Shown: in pieces, positions 33,871 through 42,738 of the stretch
Layout: every line of letters starts with the position of its first letter
Numbering within the stretch: the stretch's first letter is position 1
Made by a program: the position numbers and the translations under genes
Notes under the pieces: generated by a model
Told to the model about the DNA's origin: nothing
What the model saw: the letters and a program-made list of their open reading frames with translations, nothing else
Databases searched by the model: none
DNA from: DASQPR01 sp963727415
GTDB taxonomy: Bacteria > Actinomycetota > Actinomycetes > Mycobacteriales > Micromonosporaceae
Length of the DNA: 64,000 nucleotides
Direction of reading: 5' to 3'
Assembly (NCBI GenBank): GCA_963727415.1
Contig: CAVSGF010000002.1
Span: 1,550,001 to 1,614,000 of the forward strand

Positions 33871-35070
33871 ATGCAACACATGGCGGTTTACCAGGCTATA
33901 TACCGATACAAGCGCATGCCGTTGGCCATGGTCTTGATCCTTCTGGTTGCGCTGGGCGCGGCGGCGTGCGGCCGTGATGACCGTCCTGCATCCAGATCAA
34001 CGGATGCCTCGGTGATCCGGCTTGGCGCGCTGATCCCGCTGAGCGGCGATACCGCACCAACGGGTCATCGCATGCTCCAGGCGCTCAAGATGGCGGTCGC
34101 CGACGCCAATCAGCACGGCGGCGTGCTGGGCCGCAAGATCGTGCTCGACGCGCGCAACGACGCCTGCGATCCGGAAACCGCGGTGATCCAGGCGAACGCC
34201 ATGGTCGACACCGGCATCACCGCGTCGGTCGGTGGCGGCTGCAGTGTCGCGACTGTCCCAGTCCTCACCATCTTCCGGAAGGCCGGCATACCCATGATCA
34301 TCCCGGCCGCCAACTCCGCTGACCTTGTCGTGCCGCATTACGACAGCGTGTTCCTATTGTCCGGAACCACGACCGTGGAAGCGGCCCGCGCCATGACGAT
34401 GATCGACCGCCTCGGAGCCCGCCGGATGGCACTCGTGGACGACGGCACCACGTTCCCACAGACCCTCGCCGACGCCGCCGCGAAAGACGTGGCCGGGTCT
34501 CACAACGGGGCTCGGCTGGTCAGCCGGCTCACATTGAGCCAGGGTGGCACGAGGTACCCGCGTGCCGCCGCCGACATTATGCGCGCGCGTGCCGACATGG
34601 TCTTCTTCACCGGCTACTACCCGGAGGCGGCCGCACTCATCCGAGACCTGCATAAGGACGGTTACCGCGGGAAGATCATGCTTTCCGACGCCGGCACCGA
34701 TCCCACCCTGCTCACCCAGCTCACCGCCGCGCAGGCCGAAGGGGTGTACGGGCTGAGCCTGCCCCTGCCGCAGTATGTGCCGCGCGCCCACGACTGGGCT
34801 AAGCGCTTCACCGCGATCTACGGGTCGGCGCCCGGGCCGTTCACCATGCAGGCCTACGACGCGGTGCGACTGGCGCTCAACGCGATCGAGCGCGCCCAGT
34901 CGGTCGATCGACCCGCGGTCCGGCAAGCGATTGCCGACACCACGCCGAGCGACATCACGCTGCTATCCGGACCATCCCGCTTCAGCCGGGATGGGACCCA
35001 GATCAATCCGGAATTCATCCTGCTCCGCGCCCACGGCCGCGCGTTCGTCCAGGTGACCGGCGGAGGATGA
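33871..35070 (+). CDS. Periplasmic branched-chain-amino-acid-type binding lipoprotein
   Basis: A 399-residue type-1 periplasmic-binding protein. The hydrophobic signal (MVLILLVALGAAACGRDD) ends in a lipobox Cys. The mature part has VIRLGALIPLSGDTAPTGH, LQALKMAVADANQHGGVLG, NDACDPETAVIQANAMVD, ITASVGGGCSVATVPV and DMVFFTGYYPEAAALIRDLH, all typical of LivJ/amide-binding proteins. The start is uncertain (33871 or 33916). No LivHMGF transporter genes accompany it, and it is head-to-head with the GGDEF-EAL gene, so a sensory role is possible. Confidence 0.8.
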   Translation: MQHMAVYQAIYRYKRMPLAMVLILLVALGAAACGRDDRPASRSTDASVIRLGALIPLSGDTAPTGHRMLQALKMAVADANQHGGVLGRKIVLDARNDACDPETAVIQANAMVDTGITASVGGGCSVATVPVLTIFRKAGIPMIIPAANSADLVVPHYDSVFLLSGTTTVEAARAMTMIDRLGARRMALVDDGTTFPQTLADAAAKDVAGSHNGARLVSRLTLSQGGTRYPRAAADIMRARADMVFFTGYYPEAAALIRDLHKDGYRGKIMLSDAGTDPTLLTQLTAAQAEGVYGLSLPLPQYVPRAHDWAKRFTAIYGSAPGPFTMQAYDAVRLALNAIERAQSVDRPAVRQAIADTTPSDITLLSGPSRFSRDGTQINPEFILLRAHGRAFVQVTGGG

Positions 35071-35103
35071 CACGGCACGATGAGACGTCGCGGAACGCTT
35101 CCG

Positions 35104-35130
35104 CTGACATGGCCACGTGAGTCGTGTCAG
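35104..35130. other. 8-bp inverted repeat before the F420-oxidoreductase gene
   Basis: CTGACATG (35104-35111) and CGTGTCAG (35123-35130) pair with one G-T and an 11-nt loop. It lies between the binding-protein stop and the next start: a weak terminator for the former or an operator for the latter. Confidence 0.3.
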
Positions 35131-35171
35131 GGTTAGGGGAGGCCAACCACGCAACGGGGTCGGAGACACGC

Positions 35172-36122
35172 ATGTCACAGCCGCGACAGACGCCGGCACT
35201 GCGGGACCAACCATCTGGGCCACGGGTTGGGCTGCTGCCACTGGACCTTCTGGACGAGCCGAACAGTACGGTGAGCGCACGGCTGGCCGAGATGGCCGGG
35301 GCCGGTATCGATCACGTCTGCTGCGGTGACCATGTCAGTTTCGGCGGTGACGGATTCGACGGTCTGATCCAGGCGGCCGCGCTGGCGATGGCGCATCCGT
35401 CGCTCCCGGTGCACATCGCGATCTATCTGCTGCCGCTGCGCCACCCCGTGCTGGTCGCGCGCCAGGTCGCCGACGTGAGCCGAATCGCCCCGGGGCGACT
35501 GGTCTTCGGCGTCGGAATCGGTGGCGAGGACCGCCATGAGGTGTCGATCTGCGGCGTCGACGCGCGCACCCGTGGCCGCCGCATGGACGAGTCACTGGCC
35601 GCGTTGAGCGACTTGCTGTCCGGCTCCGCGGCCACCGTCAAGGGCGAGTTCTTCGATATCGACCAGGCAGTCATCTCTCCACCGCCGGAGCCGAGCGTGC
35701 CGATCATCGTCGGTGGACGCTCCGACGCCGCGGCCATGCGGGCCGGACGGTTCGCCGACGGTTGGATCGGCATCTGGAACTCACCACGGCGCTTCCGCGC
35801 TGTCGCCGCGCTCGCGGCCGAGGAAGCGGATCGCTCCGGCCGGTCGCACTATCCGGCACGGCACGCGATGCAGGTGTGGTGTGGCTTCGGCGCCACAACG
35901 CAGCAGGCGCGGGAGCCGCTGGCCGCGGCGATGCGCGCGTTCTACCGGCTCCCCTTCGAGATGTTCGAGCGGTACTGCCCGTATGGACGACCGGAACAGG
36001 TCGCGGAGTTCCTCGCGCCGTACGTCGAGGCGGGCTGTCACGAGTTCAACCTCATCCCACAGTCGGCTGACCTGGGCGAGTCGATCCAGGCCGTGGCCGA
36101 GGTGCGGCGGATGCTGACCTGA
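35172..36122 (+). CDS. LLM-class F420-dependent oxidoreductase
   Basis: A 316-residue luciferase-like protein. Family marks are the N-terminal VGLLPLDLLDEP, HVCCGDHVSF, LPLRHPVLVARQVADVSRIA, GRLVFGVGIGGEDRHEV, RTRGRRMDESLAAL and PIIVGGRSDAAAMRAGRFAD. This class uses coenzyme F420 or FMN as hydride carrier and is abundant in actinobacteria. GGAG lies upstream of ATG 35172. It stands alone; the substrate is unknown. Confidence 0.83.
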   Translation: MSQPRQTPALRDQPSGPRVGLLPLDLLDEPNSTVSARLAEMAGAGIDHVCCGDHVSFGGDGFDGLIQAAALAMAHPSLPVHIAIYLLPLRHPVLVARQVADVSRIAPGRLVFGVGIGGEDRHEVSICGVDARTRGRRMDESLAALSDLLSGSAATVKGEFFDIDQAVISPPPEPSVPIIVGGRSDAAAMRAGRFADGWIGIWNSPRRFRAVAALAAEEADRSGRSHYPARHAMQVWCGFGATTQQAREPLAAAMRAFYRLPFEMFERYCPYGRPEQVAEFLAPYVEAGCHEFNLIPQSADLGESIQAVAEVRRMLT

Positions 36123-36167
36123 GCGGTCCCAGGCCCGCGACCTCGGCGAGCGCCGCCCGCGGAGGCC

Positions 36168-37619
36168 TCACGTGGCAGGCATCGTCGCGACGGGCTCGTG
36201 GACGATGAGACTTGTGAACAGTTCGGCGTACCGGAGCAGGTGCAGATCCCCGACATAGTGATCGCGGACATACTCGTGCGCCGCCGCGCCCATCTGGCCC
36301 GCGAGTTCCGGGTCGTCGAGGAGCATGCGCACGGCGCGCCCGAAACTGGACAGATCGGTGGGGTCGGGGATGAGGATTCCGGTACCTTCGACCACTTGAT
36401 CGCGGATCCCGCCGACCGCGGAAGCGACGACCGGTCGAGCCTTCCACATCCCTTCCGCGACGGTCAGGCCGAAGCCTTCGGCGAGACTCTTCTGGACCAC
36501 CACACTGGCGTGCCGCTGCAGAGCGTTGACCATCGCAGCGTTGTCGTCCGAGTCGGTCATCGGCAGGGTCACCAGAACCACTCGGGAGCGCTGGGCTGCG
36601 GGCAGGCCCCGCCACTCAGCCAGCGTCTCCGCGAAAACGATCGCGCCCTCCGGGTCGTCGGTCACGCCCTCCACCGATGGCCCGGCGAGGACGAGCCAAC
36701 CGGGCCCGCGCGGGCTGATGTAAGTGGCGAAGCCGCGCATGACTCCGACCATGTCCTTGAGCCGGTCCCACCGGGAAACCTCGATGACGATCGGATCATC
36801 AGGCCCCGGCAACTCCTCCGCCACAATGGAGGCTGCCTCGCTCACCTCACCCGGTGAACCGTCGCGACGCGTGTAACGGCACGCGGTCTGTCGCGCATCG
36901 CCGGAGAAGAGCCCGATCTGCGCGAGCGTCGTCTGAACGCAGTCATGATTCATTGGCTGGTTCTTCGGCGAGAACGGATCGATGGACGGCGGGATGACCC
37001 AGACTTGCGAGGACGGAACCATCGATGGTACGTAGGAACGCCGGGTGAATACATATGCCTCGGCATGTGTGATGAGGGGAGCGAGGAACTGCCACGCGGA
37101 CCGGCTCAGATCGTTCTCACCGTCGATACCGATATGCGACCGCCACACCACGTGGGCGCCTCGCGCTGCCAGCGGGCCCGCCAGGCCGGCCGTCTGAGGA
37201 TCGTGCAGCAGGACCAGATCGCCCGCGCTGACCAGCCCGCTCAAGCTGTCCGCGTTGGCCGACATCACCTCACGGATGTGATCGAGCTCCTTCGGCCCCA
37301 GGTCGCCGTCGTCACCGGCCTGGCCGTGGATTCGATTGTGCACGCGCTTGGTGATGCGGAAGAACTCGGTATCTCCGGTGATGACCAACCACCGGATATC
37401 CACCGCGAGGTCTTTCGTGTACCCCACCAGGACCTGAAGCATGTCGGCCACGCCGCCGCCGGTGGCGGTGGAGCTGATGTTCCAGACGACGCGGCCGCCG
37501 GTGAGCTTTCGGAAGTCCGCGGCGGCCGAGAGCAACCGGGTCGTCCGTGACAGACCGATGACGTCCTCGAGGGCGGCAATCGGACGCCGGGGCACCTCAA
37601 CCAGGCGAACGCCGTACAT
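36168..37619 (-). CDS. treT: GT4 glycosyltransferase, TreT-like trehalose synthase
   Basis: A 483-residue GT-B glycosyltransferase. Evidence: RVVWNISSTATGGGVADMLQ (about 43-62), LLHDPQTAGL, VVWRSHIGID, PPSIDPFSPKNQPM (nucleotide/acceptor segment), EVSRWDRLKDM and the donor-site EGFGLTVAEGMWKARPVVAS. These are typical of TreT enzymes, which make trehalose from nucleotide glucose and glucose. ATG 37619 is the first start with the conserved MYGVRLVEV N-terminus. It is convergent with the F420 oxidoreductase. Donor and acceptor are not provable from sequence. Confidence 0.78.
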   Translation of the reverse strand: MYGVRLVEVPRRPIAALEDVIGLSRTTRLLSAAADFRKLTGGRVVWNISSTATGGGVADMLQVLVGYTKDLAVDIRWLVITGDTEFFRITKRVHNRIHGQAGDDGDLGPKELDHIREVMSANADSLSGLVSAGDLVLLHDPQTAGLAGPLAARGAHVVWRSHIGIDGENDLSRSAWQFLAPLITHAEAYVFTRRSYVPSMVPSSQVWVIPPSIDPFSPKNQPMNHDCVQTTLAQIGLFSGDARQTACRYTRRDGSPGEVSEAASIVAEELPGPDDPIVIEVSRWDRLKDMVGVMRGFATYISPRGPGWLVLAGPSVEGVTDDPEGAIVFAETLAEWRGLPAAQRSRVVLVTLPMTDSDDNAAMVNALQRHASVVVQKSLAEGFGLTVAEGMWKARPVVASAVGGIRDQVVEGTGILIPDPTDLSSFGRAVRMLLDDPELAGQMGAAAHEYVRDHYVGDLHLLRYAELFTSLIVHEPVATMPAT

Positions 37620-37774
37620 AAATCCATTATGAGCGGTTTGCCGCTCTTCGTCGATGAGTTCGTGGGAGGCCGGTGGCCGGCGAGGCTGATCGTACCGTTG
37701 CGACGACGATTCGGGACAGCGTCGCCGGTCGGGCCGTCCCGTTGGCTGGCCACGGTGGCACGGTCGAAATGCGA

Positions 37775-38389
37775 TCAAACGAAGAGGATGGCGATTCCGA
37801 GGGCGAACGGAACCGGGAGGACAAGGTGCGGGAATCCGTCACGTGCGATCGCGACGACCAGGGCGGATGCCAGCGAGACGGCCGCTGCCGTCCAGCCGAG
37901 CCAGTGCGGCAGCAGGTCGGTGCGGGACACCGCGATGGCGAAAGCGGCACCGGCCAGGTTTCCGACGATGATCCAGACCAGTTCGAGAACGCCGCAGGCG
38001 GCCCAGATCGCCGCGGTCCAGTCCGGCGTCGCCCCCGTCTCAGCACGCCGAGCGGCCGCGACCGCGATCGCCCCGTCTTGCATGGCTACACAGACGAGCC
38101 AGGCGGTCGCCGCGATCGTGAAGGCGCCGAGCCCGATCCATGCGGTCACGTCGCCGATCAGGTACGCCAATCCGGCGAGTCCCGCCGTGAGCAGGGTGAC
38201 CGTTGCGAGCCACGGCACGTTGATCAGCGACCATGCACGGCGGCGGGCGGCGATCCGGTCGAGTTTGCGGTCCAGGCTTATGCGCCAGAACGCCTGGTCG
38301 AACGGTCCGCCGCGAAATCCGGCGGTCTCGACGGCGAGGGCGGCAACGGGCGCGATGAGAACCGCGCCGACGATTGCGGTCGAGCTCAT
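37775..38389 (-). CDS. Hypothetical membrane protein
   Basis: A 204-residue protein with about six hydrophobic segments (IVGAVLIAPVAALAVETAG, WLATVTLLTAGLAGLAYLIG, GLGAFTIAATAWLVCVAM, and others) and an amphipathic arginine-rich loop after the first helix. ATG 38389 gives a clean membrane start; longer frames upstream are Arg/Pro-rich and not credible. It faces the sensor kinase gene at 38511 across a 121-bp divergent region. I recognise no family. Confidence 0.6.
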   Translation of the reverse strand: MSSTAIVGAVLIAPVAALAVETAGFRGGPFDQAFWRISLDRKLDRIAARRRAWSLINVPWLATVTLLTAGLAGLAYLIGDVTAWIGLGAFTIAATAWLVCVAMQDGAIAVAAARRAETGATPDWTAAIWAACGVLELVWIIVGNLAGAAFAIAVSRTDLLPHWLGWTAAAVSLASALVVAIARDGFPHLVLPVPFALGIAILFV

Positions 38390-38510
38390 CTGCGCAGAAT
38401 ATGCCCGGCGACGACCGCGCCGACAGTGGCCGCGCGGACGACCCGGGCAGGCGGTGGATCGGGCATGCGGCGGATCGGGAGCCGTGTGAGGTCCGCCAAC
38501 CGTCCGGCCC

Positions 38511-40802
38511 ATGGCGGTTGCCGGTAGAGACCCTGACAATGTCTGCGTGTCGGCGCAGACGATCGGGCCTGCCCCATCGCGACGACCGCGGTGGGCTGCC
38601 GCTGTGGTCGCCGCGGCCCTGGTCGCGCTCGGGGTCCTGGGGGCGACGGCTTGTCTGGATGCACCGTCCGACGGCAGCGTCGTTAGCCTCGGCTGGCAGA
38701 CATGGCGCCTGGACGGCGTGGTCGTTGACATGCCCGACAACGGTGGCCCGGGTCAGCTTCGTTCTGGTGACCTCGTTACCGCCATCGCTGGTCATCGCCT
38801 TGCCGATGGGCTCGGCGGCGTGGTGCCGCCGGTACCCGGAACGTCCTTGCGCTACGACGTTGCCCGCGACACGCTCACCACGCTTGACGTGCCGATTAGC
38901 CGGGTCGATCCGTACCCGCTGCTGGCGCGCGGCTGGGGCGACGTTGTCTTCGTCCTGGCGTTTGGTGTGCTCGCTCTGGCTCTGTACGTGCGGAGGCCGG
39001 AGGAGCCGTCCACCGGTCCACTGCTGGTTGCCGCCGCCGGACTGCTCGGTAGCACGCTGGTTGTCGTGGCGGGTCTTCCGGCCTTGGCCCTCGCCACGGC
39101 TGGGCCGCGGTTGTACTTGTTCCACCTCAATGTGGTCGGCGCATACTCGGTGGCCTGGGGTGCCGTGCTCGTGTTCTTCCTGACTCTCGTTCCGGGCCAC
39201 CCGTGGCAGCGGCGTCGGCGCCTGCTACCCCTGATGTACGTGGCTCCGCTGTCAGTCATGGCGTGCTGGAGTGGCGTGGCGGCGATGCTGGCCCCTAATG
39301 CCGTTCGCTGGCTCGGACTAGTCCATGCCGGTCAGAGCGTGGTGGTCGCGCTGACGTTGCTGACGAGCGTTGTCGTGGTCGGCGTTGCCTACCGCGCCAA
39401 CCAAGATGCAGTAACCCGAGCCCGCGTACGCTGGCTGGCCGTCGGAGGTGCGGTCGCCACGCTGGTCAGCTTGGCCGGGTGGCACCTGCCGGAGATCCTG
39501 GTCGGCCGGCCCGCTCTTCCTGAGGGAGCGCTGGGCCTGGCCGCTTTGCCGTTCGTCGGTGGCATAGCCGTGGCGCTGCGGCGTCACCACCTTTTCGACA
39601 TCGAGCGTCTGGTCAACCGGTCGCTGGTCTACGCCGCCACGGTCGCGGCCCTGGCGGCCGGATATGTCGCGGTCGTGACGCTGCTCGTGAGCGGACTGAG
39701 GCTGACAGATCGGGTCGGTACGGCGTTGGCGGCCGTCTGTGCGGCGCTGGCGCTGTCCCCGTTGCGAAACGGGGCGCAGGTTGCGGTCAACCGGGTGATG
39801 TACGGGGACAGGCGCGATCCCGCCGCGGTGCTGGCCCGTCTCGGGACCCGGCTGCAGGCGGTGATGCTGCCCGCCGACGTGCTGCCGGCCGTCGTCGACG
39901 CGGTAACTCGGTCGATGCGGTTGCCCTACGCGGCCGTGGAGATCGCCGACGGTGCCGGCGGCTTTCACCTGGCCGCCCAACAGGGACATCCGGTGGGGCC
40001 GGTGCACACCGAGCCGCTGCGTCACCACGGATCGACCGTAGGACGCCTGCTGGTGTCCGGACGTGGCCGCCACGATCCGCTGGACCCGGTTGACCTGGGC
40101 GTGATCGGATCGCTGGCCCAGCAGATCGGTGCCGCGGTGCAGGCGGTCAGGCTGCACGAAGACCTGCTTCAATCGCGGGCCGAAGTGGTTGCGCTTCGGG
40201 AAGACGAACGGCGGCGGCTAAGGCGTGACCTCCACGATGGGCTGGCCCCGACGCTCGCGGCGATCGGGCTCAAAGCGAACCTCGCCGTTCGCGATGTTGG
40301 CCCTGGATCGACGGCACACGAACTCCTGAACGACATCTCGAAGGAGGTAGCGACATCTCTTGATGACGTATGGCGGCTGGTTGAGTCGCTGCGGCCGCCG
40401 GCCCTGGACGAGCTTGGCCTCACCGAAGCAGTCCGGGCCCGGGCTCTGGCCCTCGGCCCGGGGATGTCCATCGAGGTCACCGGCCCCGCGCGGGCGACCC
40501 CGCTACCGGCGGCGGTCGAGACCGCCGCGTACCGGATCGCGGTCGAAGCCATCACCAACGCGGTACGGCACAGCGGCGGCCGCCATTGCACGGTGTTGTT
40601 CACCGCGTCCGGCGAAGGTGTGGAGTTGATGGTGCAGGACGACGGCCACGGGCTTGACCCGGCCCGGGCAACCGGAGTGGGCCTGCGCTCCATGCGCGAG
40701 CGAGCCGAAGAAGTCGGTGGGACCTGGTCGGTCTGCTGCCCGCCTGCGGGCGGATCCATGGTCCGGGCCTGGCTCCCGACGATCGCCGGAGGCAAACGAT
40801 GA
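38511..40802 (+). CDS. NarL-type sensor histidine kinase with PDZ-like and GAF domains
   Basis: A 763-residue membrane kinase. After the first helix (about 28-48) lies an extracytoplasmic PDZ-like segment (GVVVDMPDNGGPGQLRSGDL, AIAGHRLADGLG; about 68-105), then about eight further helices to residue 400, a GAF-like domain (about 440-550), the HisKA_3 dimerisation box RRRLRRDLHDGLAPTLAAIG (phospho-His about 575) and a C-terminal HATPase with AITNAVRHS, DDGHGLDP and GVGLRSMRERAEEVGG. The gene overlaps its response regulator by 4 nt. ATG 38511 or GTG 38553 may be the start. The signal is unknown. Confidence 0.85.
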   Translation: MAVAGRDPDNVCVSAQTIGPAPSRRPRWAAAVVAAALVALGVLGATACLDAPSDGSVVSLGWQTWRLDGVVVDMPDNGGPGQLRSGDLVTAIAGHRLADGLGGVVPPVPGTSLRYDVARDTLTTLDVPISRVDPYPLLARGWGDVVFVLAFGVLALALYVRRPEEPSTGPLLVAAAGLLGSTLVVVAGLPALALATAGPRLYLFHLNVVGAYSVAWGAVLVFFLTLVPGHPWQRRRRLLPLMYVAPLSVMACWSGVAAMLAPNAVRWLGLVHAGQSVVVALTLLTSVVVVGVAYRANQDAVTRARVRWLAVGGAVATLVSLAGWHLPEILVGRPALPEGALGLAALPFVGGIAVALRRHHLFDIERLVNRSLVYAATVAALAAGYVAVVTLLVSGLRLTDRVGTALAAVCAALALSPLRNGAQVAVNRVMYGDRRDPAAVLARLGTRLQAVMLPADVLPAVVDAVTRSMRLPYAAVEIADGAGGFHLAAQQGHPVGPVHTEPLRHHGSTVGRLLVSGRGRHDPLDPVDLGVIGSLAQQIGAAVQAVRLHEDLLQSRAEVVALREDERRRLRRDLHDGLAPTLAAIGLKANLAVRDVGPGSTAHELLNDISKEVATSLDDVWRLVESLRPPALDELGLTEAVRARALALGPGMSIEVTGPARATPLPAAVETAAYRIAVEAITNAVRHSGGRHCTVLFTASGEGVELMVQDDGHGLDPARATGVGLRSMRERAEEVGGTWSVCCPPAGGSMVRAWLPTIAGGKR

Positions 40803-41449
40803 TCCGGTTGGTGGTCGCCGACGACCATCCGGTGTACCTGTCCGGCTTGCGGGCTCTGCTCGACGCCGAACCCGACATGACTGTCGTCGCGGTCGCTTCC
40901 ACCGGCGACGAGGCGCGGAGCGCCGCCATCGAGCATGTTCCCGATGTCGCTGTACTCGACGTGAGCATGCCGGACGGCGACGGGCTCTGGGTCGCCACCC
41001 AGCTTCACTCGGCCGGCCTGCCGACGAAGTCACTGATCCTGACGATGTACGACGACGATGAGAACGTGATGGCGGCCCTTCGAGCCGGCGCTCACGGATA
41101 CGCGGTCAAGCGCGCCGGAGGCGACGACATCACCGCCGCCATCCGGGCGGTCGCCCGCGGCGACGCGATCTTCAGCGCCGCCGTCGCCAGCCGATTGCTC
41201 AGCCGCCTCGCGCAGCGCACCGCGACGTCGCCATTTCCACAACTCACCGAACGCGAGCACGAGGTCCTTGCGCTACTGGCCCGCGGCCTGGACAACCCGG
41301 CCATCGCACGGCGTCTCGGTGTGAGCGGCAAGACGGTACGCAATCACGTCTCGAATATCATCGCGAAGCTGTCCGTCGCGGACCGGACCGCCGCCATCGT
41401 GCGGGCCCGCGACGCCGGGCTGGGCGGCGATCCGGGTCAACCATCCTGA
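40799..41449 (+). CDS. NarL-family response regulator (partner of 38511 kinase)
   Basis: A 216-residue regulator. The receiver has VVADDHPVYLSG (acidic pair), the phosphoacceptor in VLDVSMPDGDG (Asp about 58) and the conserved Lys in YAVKRAGG (about 105). The LuxR HTH is LTEREHEVLALLARGLDNPA then RRLGVSGKTVRNHVSNIIAK. ATG 40799 overlaps the kinase stop. It likely regulates the two downstream membrane-protein genes or itself. Confidence 0.87.
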   Translation: MIRLVVADDHPVYLSGLRALLDAEPDMTVVAVASTGDEARSAAIEHVPDVAVLDVSMPDGDGLWVATQLHSAGLPTKSLILTMYDDDENVMAALRAGAHGYAVKRAGGDDITAAIRAVARGDAIFSAAVASRLLSRLAQRTATSPFPQLTEREHEVLALLARGLDNPAIARRLGVSGKTVRNHVSNIIAKLSVADRTAAIVRARDAGLGGDPGQPS

Positions 41450-41588
41450 TCAATTGCCGTACCGGCGAAAATCCCGGCCGCGGTGGGACATCGTCCCGTG
41501 ACAACGGGACACCGCGCGTCCGATTCTGGCCGGGCGCCGGGCTCGATTGACCGGCGGCCGACGGTCGAGACGGGATGGGAGCGAACCG

Positions 41589-42065
41589 GTGCATAAGTTT
41601 TACAAGGTGCTTGCCTATATCATCGTGGTAGAGGTTGCGGTGCAGGCCATGGCGGTCGTCTACGGCGTTGCCGGGCTGGACCGATGGGTCGAGCACGGCG
41701 GTGTGTTCGACAAGTCGGTCATCTCCGAGCACAAGTCTGTGTTCCCCGAGACCATCGCGTTCCCGGTACACGGGCTCAACGGCACCTACCTCATTCCGCT
41801 CTTCGCGTTGCTCTTGTTCGTCACAGCCTTCTTCGCGCGAATCCCCGGCGGGCTCAAGTGGGCTGGACTGGTGCTGACGCTCGTGGTGGTACAGGTCCTC
41901 CTTGGTTATACCGCTGGGGAGGTCCCAGCGATCGGCTCGCTGCATGGCGTCAACGCACTCCTGCTGTTCGTGTCGGCCCTGCACGCCGGACGCCGTGTGT
42001 CGCGCGCATCGGCCGTCCCGAGCACCATGGGAGCCGACGCGGTTGACGTGTCGATGAAGTCATGA
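41589..42065 (+). CDS. Four-helix membrane protein (DUF6220-like)
   Basis: A 158-residue protein with four membrane helices and conserved histidines: VVEVAVQAMAVVYGVAG, FPVHGLNGTYLIPLFALLLF, LVLTLVVVQVLLGYTAG and SLHGVNALLLFVSALHAG. The paired H-G-x-N motifs in helices 2 and 4 recall DUF6220/cytochrome-b561-type proteins, suggesting possible heme ligands (inference). GTG 41589 follows GGGAG. It overlaps the next membrane gene by 4 nt. Confidence 0.65.
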   Translation: MHKFYKVLAYIIVVEVAVQAMAVVYGVAGLDRWVEHGGVFDKSVISEHKSVFPETIAFPVHGLNGTYLIPLFALLLFVTAFFARIPGGLKWAGLVLTLVVVQVLLGYTAGEVPAIGSLHGVNALLLFVSALHAGRRVSRASAVPSTMGADAVDVSMKS

Positions 42066-42640
42066 GCACTCGACAAATCGCGGCGATGCTATTGATCACC
42101 GGCTCGATCATTTTCCTCGTCGGTGCCGCCATCGGCGTGCCTCGAGTATTCACCGAACCGGACCCTGAGGTACGCCTGCGACTGCTACTGAACCACGTCA
42201 CGGCCTGGCGTGCGTCCCAGCCACTGTATGCCTTCGGCGCGCTGGTCGCCGCCGCCGGCGTCGGCTGCCTCGTGCCAACGAGTGGCACCCCCGTCTCCCG
42301 CGGCCTCTACGCGGCGGCGTGCGCGGCGCTCGCGCTCGGAGCGTTGCCGTGGGCCTGGGCGACCTACCAGCGCGGCCGGCTCGTGTACGACTTCGCGTAT
42401 CGTCAGCTGCCAGGCTGGCCATTCGCGACGTACGTGCTATTGACTATCGCCGGTCTGGCGCTGCTCGGCATCGGCCTGCTCTCCGCCTCGGCGCCGGCCT
42501 GGCTGGGCTGGCTTACCATCGGCGCGGACATCGCCTTTCTCATCGGATACGTCAGCTTCAAAGACATCCCGCCCTTCGTATTCTTCCTGTTGTTCACATT
42601 GATCGGCGCGGTGCTCGCCCGGCGCGGCGATCTGCGATGA
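42062..42640 (+). CDS. Hypothetical membrane protein
   Basis: A 192-residue protein with about six hydrophobic segments (AAMLLITGSIIFLVGAAIGV, PLYAFGALVAAAGVGCLV, FATYVLLTIAGLALLGIGLL, WLTIGADIAFLIGYVS). The ATGA overlap with the previous gene marks a two-gene membrane unit placed after a two-component system. No family recognised. Confidence 0.65.
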   Translation: MSTRQIAAMLLITGSIIFLVGAAIGVPRVFTEPDPEVRLRLLLNHVTAWRASQPLYAFGALVAAAGVGCLVPTSGTPVSRGLYAAACAALALGALPWAWATYQRGRLVYDFAYRQLPGWPFATYVLLTIAGLALLGIGLLSASAPAWLGWLTIGADIAFLIGYVSFKDIPPFVFFLLFTLIGAVLARRGDLR

Positions 42641-42738
42641 GGCCGGCGCGACAGCTGACTCGGGCCGGAAACGCACTCGGGGTATGGCTTTACGGCTGAC
42701 GGGCGCCGGGCGCGCCCGGTTGCGACGGTGGCGCCTGC

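Noticed and set aside
37629..38527. Plus-strand frames opposite the 204-aa membrane protein
   Set aside because: They are hydrophilic, repetitive shadows of the membrane gene on the other strand, with no motif.
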